A stretch of 64,000 nucleotides of DNA. Origin: Unio delphinus (taxonomy: Eukaryota; Mollusca; Bivalvia; Unionida; Unionidae). The notes below the pieces were generated by a model, which worked only from the letters and a program-made list of their open reading frames with translations, made no database searches and had not been told where the DNA came from. Both the position numbers and the translations under genes were made by a program. The first letter of the stretch is position 1; every line of letters begins with the position of its first letter. The stretch spans positions 18,540,001 to 18,604,000 of the forward strand of contig JAQISU010000081.1 of assembly GCA_029339505.1 (NCBI GenBank), in the 5' to 3' direction. This document shows, in pieces, positions 12,840-22,974 of this stretch.

Positions 12840-15480
12840 CCGCAGTTTACCTAATTGTTCTTGTGTTAACAAAACAATTTTCATTGCCGTATTCATCAAT
12901 AATTATGCTAACACTACATTGTTCTGCCGAGACTGAGGGCAGTGTAAATATTGTTCGTTTCAAGTATCTCTTTGCTGTGTTTAAAAACCTTCACTTTGTT
13001 GGTACATTATATAATATATCCCTTTGATTAATTGTAAAACACCAACTTAATCTAAAATCGTTAAGATTGTATGTGCAGATTTATTGACAAAGCTATATGT
13101 CTTAAATCAAGAAGGTATCCGCGTTGGTCAACAAATTTAAAATGTTCAACTCAGAAATTTCGGGAATCAGCTTGTGTCAAAATGATTTTAAACCGTGAGA
13201 ATTTTTTAAAAATTAAACTAAAAATAGTTTAATTTGTTGAGAATGTTAAATCAAGATTAAGATTTGATATTTGCGACTTGTTGTGTCACATTAATGATTG
13301 CAATAAAACTTACATTATTCAGTAAAATCATGGCAGATTTGCTCCTATTTACAACCTTCTCTGTAATGACAACATCGACATGGCAAGGACAAGTAGTAAA
13401 ACAATTATATGCTATAATACAAATAGGAAAATAATATGTAACTCACACACTTCTACAGCTGGAGATCGTACTATCACATTTATCTGGTGTATTAGGTAAC
13501 TCCTACTTGTGTAGTATACTGTAAAGTTAGTCTGTTTTCTAGTTTACCTGTAACTTAACAAAGCGATTATATTCGCAATAATGTTGTATTTTTAGTGAAG
13601 AAAAGACATCAAGTGCTATAAGATTCTTGTCGCACACATGTTCACTTCTGAATCTGATTATCACTTTGTATAGTAAGATCGATAATATAATTTGTACTAA
13701 ATAATGAACTCCAATTTACAGTACATAACGTAATTACGTGCTATTATAATACATGACCGTGTCATTTTGAAGTACACGGATTCGGACATTATATTTTCAG
13801 CTGACTGATTGGTGATCTACGTACATACAGCGCATTAAAGGTGTTGTTTAGCATGGTGCTTAGTTGTGTTGAGTTGTACTTAGTGTGCTGTTGCCAGAGG
13901 TGACGTTGGCCCAGAAGAAGTTAAAGGTCATTACACGTTGAAGAACCATGGCTTCTGGACCAATGGGTCTGCAGATAACAAGAGATTATAATGATCTTCA
14001 TCCCATTTTTTTTCATATCATATTTCACTGAGTGAAAAACTCGTCATATTTCATTAGTTCAGTAAAAACTCGTCATATTTCGTCTGTTGAGGAAAACATA
14101 ATATACATCACTATTTGAGTGAACTATATAATTTGCGTGGAAAGAACAAACACACATAAAGCAAAACAAAACAATCTAATCGTTAAAGCTGTTGATCCAA
14201 TGGTTAATTGAAACAAAGATTAATTCATTACTTGGTAAGGTCAACCCAAAAATAACAGCTGAACGATCACTTTCTATAACAGCTGTATCCCTAAGATGCC
14301 GTGATATGTAAAACAATTAAATCTAATAAATTAGTCAACAGAAAGGCATCATCAACAAAGCACTCACTACATATTTCATCAAGCCATAGAGGATAATAGA
14401 AACAAATTAATTTTTTTAGTTTAAGATTCATCCTCCATATCGACTTGGATGGAAACAATTATGATGATAACTGTGCCTGTACATCTTGATCTTGTTTTAG
14501 GGGTCGGCATGCAAGTTTAGGACTTTAAAAATATTGTTATAAGCCAAAGGTCTTTACTTGACCGGCCAGTTGTCAAATCCTGGCGCGATTTCCGATAGAA
14601 GTCATACGTTTACCCAAAATTTCCAAAGGCTTCCAGACAACTTAAGTTGTAAATTAGAAACCCCGACGTGTCCGTTCTGTACATAAATTAATTACAGTAT
14701 GTTTGAGGTGGTATTTGAGTCTAACAAGAATTTAACATTACCTTTTCAAAGACCATTGAAATGACGAGTGTGAAACTATTTCAGACATGAATATATACTC
14801 AAAACGCATCGGCGTGTTACTAAGTATTCTAAAGGTTTACAAGCAATAATACCGCCGTGGTGGATGTGAAACAATTCCTCGATATATCGACGCATCAGTA
14901 CTTTTGCTGTGCCGATACACGTGTAGATACAAGAAGTAGCGAATCGATACAAAACGATACTTACCGTATGCATGTAGTTTAATCTTCAGTAATCGTGAAT
15001 AATTATTTGTCAGTTGCCTTGTTTATTCTTTAAACTGAGAATTCATCTGTGCCAGTTGTTGGAGGCATATGCACTGATTATTATAAGCAAATTTGAAAAC
15101 GTCTATAGAAAACACTCACTCGCCTTCTACAAATTAACACAAAAAATGACGTGATTGGTAATCATCCACCCCTCACACCCTTCCTCTTACTCTATGCTAA
15201 TAAGCTTATCACAACAGCGTGTTCAGCATAAAAGAGACATTCCAAATGTGTTCCAAGTGTATAATGAAGCACTTAATTCATCATTTAATACCCACATTTA
15301 TGCGAAATTTCTTTTTTCCAATTGAAATCTAGAAAAGGAGGAATACCAAGTCTAATTAAAATGCAGAATATTCAATTAAAAGTAGAATGCAATATTCATT
15401 TCTTTCTCAGATGATAAGCCCTGCGGTATGATGTGCTACAAAACTATAAATCTTTATCAGGGTTAAGAATAACTGACTAA
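12840..15480. other. Noncoding AT-rich stretch
   Basis: I see no supported gene, RNA or mobile element. Near 14035-14090 there is a short repeated phrase around CTCGTCATATTTC (two to three imperfect copies). The frame at 14776-14973 on the minus strand is unremarkable. Confidence 0.5.
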
Positions 15481-15500
15481 ATAAGACAGAAAATAAGAAA

Positions 15501-15713
15501 TTGAGAAGTATACATATTTATTTGATCAAATTACTTCTGTCAGAAGAAGCAGATAATGTCATTGATGAACTTAATACTCCAAAAAAGCAGTATGGAACAT
15601 ATGAGAAATATGCCATAATAGTCAGTAAAGCGCCGATTCAAGAATGGGAAGCATTTGGCAGAACTTATGTTAGTGATATCTCGTATTTTGGAGCAGATGT
15701 ATCAAAAAGATAA
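15501..15713 (+). pseudogene. Unrecognised short ORF
   Basis: The frame encodes 70 residues including LLSEEADNVIDELNTPKKQY and IQEWEAFGRTYVSDISYFGA. Composition and periodicity look protein-like, and flanking sequence in the same direction (to about 16010) keeps some coding flavour with stops. I cannot assign a family. It lies between the two Polinton clusters and could be another decayed element gene or an orphan exon; no good splice sites were evident. Confidence 0.3.
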
Positions 15714-15715
15714 TA

Positions 15716-16340
15716 CCTGTGATTTGTGAGAAAATGAACATAACAGCAATAAAGAACAGTTTTACCAAAATATTCAAACTGATCAAGCTAGTTACATATA
15801 TATATCCCTTTAGAAAGAAGACTGAGGATTTTCAGCACATAACAATTTTCATACACAGGTAAGGAAAATATTTCGCTCAGAAACAATGAACAGATTAAGG
15901 CTTGTATAACTAAAGATGACATATTTTAAAGATGCTGATTTGAAAATATCTCTAACAGGGTGAAGAAGGAAGAAAGACAGACTGGTATTTAAGTGTTAGG
16001 TACATGTTAAAATATAGCTGTTTTCTTCCACCCCCTCTTTTGGTGACAAGGATGGAGCTCCCCCTCTTACGATAAGATATTGTCGGCATATCTGCTTAAA
16101 ACGTACAGGGAAAACACATTTGGAATGTCTCTTTATATTCTGATATATCTGATCGGTGGATGAATGCGCCGATGGGATAAATACAATTAACACATAATTT
16201 AAACATTAATTATTTAGTGTTGTGAACAGTTTTAAAACCTCTGTTTCGAAAATTGAGCGTTTGCAAATTTTTTAGGGCATGTTAGAACTTACTATTTACT
16301 TTTATTCTGATATATAGTCAAACAAAATAGAGAATGATTT
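15716..16340. other. Noncoding stretch
   Basis: Nothing supported apart from weak continuation of the preceding frame. A minus-strand 65-codon frame (15996-16193) has no recognisable content. Confidence 0.45.
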
Positions 16341-16354
16341 ATATAGATATCTTC

Positions 16355-16650
16355 ATTCTATCCACTCAGCCGCTCTCAGGTGTCATATATCATCATCGAG
16401 TCTATTGCCAATTGTACGCTGATGACACCCAAATATACAAATCTAGCCACCCAACTGAAATTGATGCTACCATTCAAGGAGTAGAGAGGTGCATTTCTGA
16501 TGGGAAATCATGGATGACATTTAACAAGCTGCAGATGAATGATGATAAAATTGAGACCATTCTGATCACAACACAAAGACTTTCTCGTTCACATCCTTTA
16601 CCTCAAACAATAAATATAAGCAACACCAACATTAAATTCACGTTATACGC
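16355..16650 (+). mobile_element. CR1/L2-like LINE, copy C, small RT fragment
   Basis: A plus-strand fragment of about 100 codons from the middle of the reverse transcriptase of the same family. It contains the catalytic box as LYADDTQIYKSS and then KLQMNDDKIETILITTQRL. It is cut at both ends: just upstream of the YADD box, and at about 16645, where CpG-rich sequence begins. A T run follows at 16709-16731. Confidence 0.85.
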
Positions 16651-17495
16651 GTTTTTACAATCAGCGCAAGCCCCAGGCGCAGTATATGCGTAAGCGCGTT
16701 ATCTCAGGGTTTTTTTTTTTTTTTTTTTTTTTACAGCCAAAAGCGCATCGATGAATTTCGAGCAATCACCCTAATAACCGGTGACAATTAATAAAAGATT
16801 TCTTTCATACAATACAGTATAAATGAGGTTTATTCAAATCTTAAGAAGAAAATAAACAATTCGAAGTTGACACTGTGTTGCGCCGCTTGCGCGTCTGTAC
16901 GTGATGGTATGTAATGAATATCTTTTATTTGCACGACGCATACACTAACTTGCATTATAAGAATATATTTCTTGTAATTTCTATGTAGGACAAAAACCGA
17001 TAATCGGTTTAAAATCGGATTTCTACAAACGATAATCGGTTTTGGAAAAAAACCGATATTAACATCCCTGTAACCGGCATGCGTGCATTCCAGCCAGAAA
17101 TTGGCGGAAACCAGTAAATAAAGTTTTGTAGCAGTTGCTATTTTGCCTCTGTTTACGCGAAAAATATTACGACGCAGCATTTACGACTGTACCGGTAATA
17201 CCGGTATTTATTACGAGCAGAAAGGGATAAAGGGACCGGCGTTAAATCGCTTGATGGTGAGCGAGAGACGATACAAATAGCCCCGTATCGCATATCAGAT
17301 GAGGCACCTCTGGCAGTCCTGTGTTCCGGCAGGCAGGCCCGTGTTGATTACCGCGCGGTATATGCATGGGTGCGCAATCCAAGATAATTTTTTTTACACA
17401 AAGACGGAATTTCTGCGCGTTATCTGCGTGCGCGCGTTATACACGTATGCGCGTTATATACGCGAAAATACGGTAATTACTCGACTGAAATGCTG
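16640..17495. mobile_element. CpG-rich segment, possible hAT-like nonautonomous element
   Basis: This stretch is compositionally unlike its neighbours, with many CG dinucleotides. Related GCGCGTTAT-rich blocks lie at both ends (about 16640-16706 and 17414-17470). Between them, near 16995-17060, are repeated copies of ACCGATAATCGGTTT-like dyads ending in AACATCCCTG at 17071. Its reverse complement, CAGGGATGTT, resembles the ends of hAT-superfamily elements. I could not find a convincing matching left end or an 8-bp target duplication. No protein frame is recognised. Confidence 0.35.
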
Positions 17496-18060
17496 ACAGA
17501 AACAGTCCAAAAGTAATGTATTTCATTTCCGTAGCCCAATTAATAAACATTAAATCTTTTCAAAGCTATGTATGCGTAGACTAGGCTGACATATTGCGAG
17601 TCACGAAAACACTGGGTGTTGTCAGGTGTGTCCTAAATAAATATTAATTTGAACTGAATATTTTGGTGACAATTGCCTCTTTTCAAATGGTAAGCATTGC
17701 AGTATTTTATTTTCGTCAATCGGTCGAATTTAGTATGCGTTTTGCCGCAATGTTGGTGACGGAAACCATATGTGTGTAGAAATGCCCGACATTATATTTA
17801 ATAGTAATAATTGGATAACTTGACTTTACACTTAGTTTTTTCCCCCCTCTCCCCGATAAATAAATAAATTTGGCGCCCTTGGAGACACCTAGTTCAACAA
17901 ACTGGTAAGTTGCCCCTCCTCCCCCCCCCCCCGCTTCTTTTTTATACTAAGAATTGAATGTATATGGGGTCATTATTTATCAAACATCTGTGGTAGAAAC
18001 GTATTCTATAGATATATGAGGCCACTTACTAACCAACCTAGTTGGTCTGGACCTTAGTGG
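17496..18060. other. Noncoding stretch
   Basis: No gene seen. C-rich runs lie near 17840-17855 and 17915-17935. Confidence 0.5.
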
Positions 18061-18064
18061 CATA

Positions 18065-18345
18065 TGCGCCCGACTGAAACAGACAATAGAGAAAGCTGAA
18101 ATGGTATGGCCATGTCACTAGAGCCATCAGTCAAACCACAACAGTACTTCATGACAACGTCCAGGGTGGCAGAAGCAGAGGTAGACAGAGGAAAAAAAGT
18201 GGACTGACAACATCGCAGAATGGACCAGGAAATATTTGCGGAGACACATGATTGAGATAAGTGGAGGGAACTGGTCGGATGTTCAGTAGCACAGTGCTTC
18301 TACGACCACACTATAGAAAGACTGATGACGATGAAACAGACAAAC
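18065..18345 (+). mobile_element. C-terminal fragment of a second LINE type
   Basis: On the plus strand one frame reads LKWYGHVTR, then GGRSRGRQRKK and, after a one-base shift, WTDNIAEWT. After another shift it reads KWRELVGCSVAQCF. This order (RRLxWxGHVxR, GxRxRGRQxxxW, xNIxEWT, WRxLV) is the conserved C-terminus of many animal LINE polyproteins, commonly of RTE or related type. It differs from the family found six times elsewhere in the window. The domain is broken by at least two frameshifts and has no upstream RT attached. Confidence 0.75.
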
Positions 18346-19785
18346 CAGTGTTGATTCACAACCATGAGAATTTGTCTACCCATTCTTGTTTCAGAAAAAT
18401 ATCAGAATATGTATTCATTTACAACCACGTTGCTTGAAACACAGCAGCAGCAGCTGTAGTAGAAGGAGGAGTTATTTAATGGATAAAAGAGAACTGGTTA
18501 TTCTGTCTCCATGAATGCTTGTACACGAATATACTTTCCTGGATGAACATTTCACGGGATATAAAGGATGTGTGCACAAAGGGAGCTAACTCAATAGCAT
18601 TGATGTGATAAGCCGCCCTTTTTTAAAAATACGATGAAATATTAAAGAATTATCAACCTCCGTTCATCTTTAGTAAGTTAGAGAGTAATGTATAGAGGCA
18701 GCGACATTCATCCATTGTTGTTACACACAACGTGTATCATTGAATGATATCAATGATTGAAGGCACCATTATTATACTATGGGCATGGACACAGACGCTT
18801 AAATCGTTTTCCTCCTATTCACCCCTCCCCCATGACGATAACACAAGGTGCATGTTGCTTTGTGCTGTCTCTCCGCTAATATACAGAGAAAGTATTTTAG
18901 CGCTATAGTTTTGGAGCAATTACATTTTACACTGTCATTGTCATGAGTACGCGACCTGATTCAACGAATTTAACTGACTTATATTGAGTAGGGCCTGTAA
19001 TATTTATGTCAGTATCACTATCAGCCTCATTACATGACTTTACAATTGTTTTGTTTTTTTAAAAATAACTTGTTGCAATTATTTTTGTTATTGTTGATGA
19101 CAAATATCTTGTTTACACAATTTAGTAACCATGTGAGGTTGAGCAATGAAATTTAGTAAGACTATCAGTATTTATGTACATGAATGTTTGGATCATTTAG
19201 ATGATTTCTTTGAATATATGGACTTGCAAAGTTTTTCACAATAATTTGTTTATACCAATAAGCAACAATTTCTTTAAAAAATTCAACAACTTTGTTTCAA
19301 ATAATAGATGATGTGATTAGACTTTCTGGCTATTAGGATTCTACATCTGTTTTTACTAAACATTTTTCAACTTACTGAGCAGCAGGGAGGGTGAATCCTA
19401 CAACTGTTTTAGGAAGGCTACTTTATAATTTAAAAATAAGCTTCCTATGAAAAATGGAAAAAAAAACAAAACGCCAATCCTTGACCAAGATTTCTCTATA
19501 ATTAGGTACTTTACTTTTAAATTTTAGTTTAACAACCCAGCCACTAAATTTTGTTGTTCGCCCTCAATGCTTCTATTTCTTAACCCAAGATTTGATCATG
19601 ACCTACACAATATTGAGACTGAGGATCATGTAAATATAACATTATAAATCCATTTGGGGTAGCTTGCGCACGAGAAAAGAGGATTTTGAACTTAATTATA
19701 TCCATATCTCCTGAATGCCAAGTCTGATGAATATTTATAAGTATATGTGTATCAACTTCATTAATACAGCTAAAATATTACAGTT
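18346..19785. other. Noncoding stretch
   Basis: No gene supported. A short CAGCAGCAG tract lies near 18440. The sequence is otherwise AT-rich and featureless up to the ATPase remnant. Confidence 0.5.
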
Positions 19786-20250
19786 ATCTCTGATCACTAG
19801 GTATTTGTGTTTTTATGCCTGCCTTGAGAAAATATTCTTGCTGGATTTGATTGCTTTTCTGGCATCATATTCAAGTTCAACAGCACTCGATGCTTCATCA
19901 ATATCGGTGATAAAAACAATAATATCATCACAGTCTTCAATTCAACAATTTTGCATTCTCATTAAAATTTTTGAGTAATTTGTAGCATCTCTGATCATCT
20001 ACAGATGATGCAACTAAATATAATTTATCAGATTTGAGCCATTTTATTGTTTATACTGTTATATCAAGTAATAATTGCATCTTACCCGACCCAGATGGAC
20101 CATCAATAATTGCTCTGATAGAATTTGGTAGCGCTGGATGACGCTTAACTGGTTCTTGTTTTCGTGTCGCTGAGAAATCAATGACATCCGTTTTGTACAA
20201 ATATAATAAATCATACAGGTTTATATTGTGTTGGATGCTGAGCATTCACC
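19786..20250 (-). pseudogene. Polinton packaging ATPase remnant
   Basis: Minus-strand frame from 20245 contains LPNSIRAIIDGPSGSGK, the phosphate-binding loop (Walker A) region with the flanking sequence typical of Polinton/adintovirus FtsK-HerA-like packaging ATPases. The residue after the Lys is Met instead of Ser/Thr. After a stop the same frame continues with KLYLVASSVDDQRCYKLLKN, and a further frame carries DCDDIIVFITDIDEAS down to about 19790. This suits an ATPase that pumps DNA into a capsid, now dead through stops, frameshifts and the altered P-loop. Neighbouring plus-strand Polinton genes support the call. Confidence 0.75.
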
Positions 20251-20285
20251 CCAACCAATGGATTAACAACAATAATAACAACAAA

Positions 20286-20636
20286 AAAAAGTGTGCACTT
20301 ATTGGCAAGTGTGTGAAATGTGGTACAAAAAATAAAAATTTGTGTCCGCCAGTAATAAATTACTGATGGTGGTGATATCCCTTCTTTATTAGGAAAATTA
20401 CCAGGAATTCCATGGGCTAAATGTGCAGGAGAAAAACATCTACCTGGATATAACTATTGTGGTCCTAGAACTCGACTTGATATCCGACAAGTGTGATCAA
20501 CCAAAACCTGGAGAGTATCCAGTAAATACAATTGATCAAGCATGTCACATTCATGATGTAGTGTATAAAACAACACCATATTGCAGATGTAAAGTTGATT
20601 CATGCATTAAATTCCATAAGAAATAAGTCTTTCAGA
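20286..20636 (+). pseudogene. Polinton/adintovirus-type zinc-ribbon and phospholipase A2-like protein remnant
   Basis: A plus-strand series of frames starts with GKCVKCGTKNK, a two-cysteine half of a small zinc ribbon seen at the start of such proteins. Then comes LPGIPWAKCAGEKHLPGYNY followed by CGPRT, the calcium-loop region of a parvovirus-like phospholipase A2 domain. After a frameshift near 20490 the sequence resumes with QPKPGEYPVNTIDQACHIHD and VVY; HDxxY is the catalytic His-Asp signature of this fold. Related domains occur in parvovirus VP1 and in some adintovirus/Polinton virion proteins, where they help membrane passage. Stops and a frameshift disable this copy. The divergently oriented ATPase and downstream integrase support its origin. 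Confidence 0.75.
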
Positions 20637-20744
20637 GAATCATTAGCTAATTGGTTTTAGTAAGATCCATAATGAAAGGTTTATTTGCTTGATTAGGATT
20701 TTTAACGTAGCTTTAAAAAAAATCAGTCATATCGCTATAATGTC

Positions 20745-21056
20745 TGAAATGAGGCAGTTTATAGTGATGTCTAGCACTGGGACATCATGCCGCAGACATG
20801 TAGCATGATGTCCAACCCAGTCACATTATCCTGACACCAGGCTGACCAGTCCTAACACTAACCTCAATGCTGAGCACCTAGCGAGACAGCTGTTAGTACC
20901 ATTTTTGTAAGTCTTTGGTATGACTTGGCCATGGATTGAACCCACGACCTCCTGCTTCCATGGCCAAGTCTTTGGTATGACTTGGCCATGGATCGATCCC
21001 ACAACCTCCTGCTTCCATGACAGATGCTCTTACCACTAGGCCACTGGAGCAGTTAC
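20745..21056 (-). repeat. tRNA-derived SINE with an internally duplicated B-box module
   Basis: Read on the minus strand from about 21055, the sequence starts GCTCCAGTGGCCTAGTGG, a tRNA-like head with an A box. At 20990-21000 a B box follows, GGGATCGATCC. A 57-bp module (B box plus following AAGTCATACCAAAGACTT-like DNA) is then repeated, giving a second B-like box at 20933-20943. The body continues to about 20745 with a phrase around GACATCATGC that forms an inverted pair with GCATGATGTC. A and B boxes are the internal RNA polymerase III promoter of such elements. It is inserted between the PLA2-like and integrase remnants. Confidence 0.75.
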
Positions 21057-21129
21057 CATGATGAAAGGCAAACTAGTGCTTGGAAATAGAATTTTCTGGG
21101 CCAGTACTTAATCAACCAATTATAAAATA

Positions 21130-21535
21130 ATGGAATTGATTTATTATAGCCAAAGAGGATATTAGAGGGGTAGAGCAGCGATTAGTAAACTTGCTGATGT
21201 AGCAGTTGTTACACGTTCTCTTGCTTCAGATATGTTAGCATGACAGGCAATATGGCAAATTTATCTACTCCAAGCTAAACAAATTCAGTACGCACATTTT
21301 GATGTTAGCGTTCCTAATGAAGGTCATCAAGCAGATATTTTTTTTTACCACATGATACTATTAAAATTGATAGAGGTTAATCACGTACATACAAATATGT
21401 ATTGACTGTCGCTAATGTTGCAAGTAGATATAAAGAAGCAGAGACGTTATGAACTAAAACATCTATTGAAGTTTCATCTGCTTTTGAACAAATTTATTAA
21501 CGAGGACCCTTGTGATTGCCTCAATTGCTTGGTGT
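21130..21535 (+). pseudogene. Polinton retroviral-like integrase remnant
   Basis: From an ATG at 21130 the plus frame reads MELIYYSQRGY, a stop, then RAAISKLADVA, another stop and QAIWQIYL. These match the amino-terminal zinc-binding and helical region of Polinton c-integrases. The catalytic core begins VSVPNEGHQADI, whose Asp is the first of the DDE triad. A T-run frameshift near 21345 is followed by LPHDTIKIDRG, YKYVLTVANVASRYKEAE and a degraded stretch ending near 21535. The segment holding the second Asp and the Glu is missing, so the enzyme is truncated and dead. The enzyme normally inserts the element and makes a short target duplication. Confidence 0.87.
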
Positions 21536-22676
21536 AGTATCATTTCTATATAAAATGTCTTTTGCATTCTCTTTTCTTTCAGTGCTTGTTTTTTTTTTTG
21601 TTTTGGTTACAAATGCATCAATTATCTGTTCATCAACTCTGTGTAGGTACATGGTTCAGGTAACATTGTAGCAAGTGCCAGGATTTTTTGCTTGGTTTTT
21701 GGCTTCACTACCTGCTTATAAATGTTTGCTAGCACAAATTTTGGAAAGAAAAACCTCAAAGTAACACATGGTTAGTGATAAAAGGCATAAATCACCATTC
21801 TGCTGAAGCCCCCCACAAATAAGTGTTTCCAATTGCACCAGTTTTTAAATTAGGGTAACTAGGTAAAGTAATGGGCTAATCATGCACAATTGGAATCACA
21901 AATTAATTTAAGAATTTTTATTTTTTTTTGAAATTTTTTTGACTTAAAAAAAAATTGTTTACCACAGGGAAAAATACTCATGTTGGTACAGAAAAATGGC
22001 TGGTTGGCTGGCCAGAAACACAATATTTGGCTTGAAAATAAAATCAGTATAAATTACTCAGACCAAAATGACAGTTTGTCAGTTTTTGGCATGGAAGTTT
22101 ATTGCAAGCACCGTTGTGATAAGGATGAATAGTAAATTAGTATCATTTGCAATGCATCCATAAATTTAAAATCTCACCGACCATTTGAATATGCATACAG
22201 TTCAGTTGTGTATAAGGTAAAAACTAGGGAAGCCATTTTCCTAGCAGATTAAAATGTAGGTAGCAAATTTAAGGAAGTATGTACAATTTTGTGTAGCAGC
22301 ATACACATTATAAATCTGCTGTGCATAGTCATTAAACAGTAGTAAACAGAGGCCTCTGTCTTTATGTTTTCTACATGGTGTATCTGAAATTCAACAAATC
22401 ACCAAATTTAAGCATAATTTTTAAATGAGATGACAATCCTATTTAGGAATATTTATTAGGTGTGAATGTCTGACTCCCATGTAGAGTAGTAGGGGGTAAT
22501 GCTTGAATTTTAGTTTTGTTTTGTTGAAGTAAAGTAAGATGAGCTCATTTTCTGATATAAAATTTCAATTAAATTTATGACAAAACTTTACAAAGCTTGG
22601 TAAATGGAAGATACTTAATAGTAGAGAAGGAGAGATAAAGAATATGCCATTGTTATTTTCAGACTTTGCAATTACT

Positions 22677-22679
<3 letters not shown>

Positions 22680-22710
<31 letters not shown>

Positions 22711-22771
22711 TAGAGAGACGGACAGAGACACAGAGAGAGACAGAGATAGAAAGAGACAGACAGACAGACAG
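22680..22771. repeat. (GA)n/(GACA)n microsatellite
   Basis: GA repeats (about 22680-22708) pass into imperfect GAGACAGA and then GACA units up to about 22771. Confidence 0.95.
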
Positions 22772-22855
22772 TTTAATTGCTCGTATTTAAGTATCACCAA
22801 TAATGATAGTCTTAAGGTATGATAGTTTACAGCAAGTTTGAGTCATTGTGGCATA

Positions 22856-22903
22856 ATTATTTTTATTATTATTATAATTATAATTATTTTATTATTATTT
22901 TAA

Positions 22904-22973
<70 letters not shown>

Positions 22974-22974
22974 G
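22856..22974. repeat. (TTA)n microsatellite
   Basis: Imperfect then perfect TTA repeats of about 115 bases. No LINE sequence is attached on either side, so this tract may be independent of the LINE family whose copies end in the same repeat. Confidence 0.93.

Noticed and set aside
12198..12899. Open frames of 233 and 197 codons across the 30-bp array
   Set aside because: Both are products of a repeat unit divisible by three; no domain, splice or start context supports a protein.
20980..21056. Functional tRNA gene on the minus strand
   Set aside because: A and B boxes are present, but the acceptor stem does not close and the sequence continues into a SINE body.
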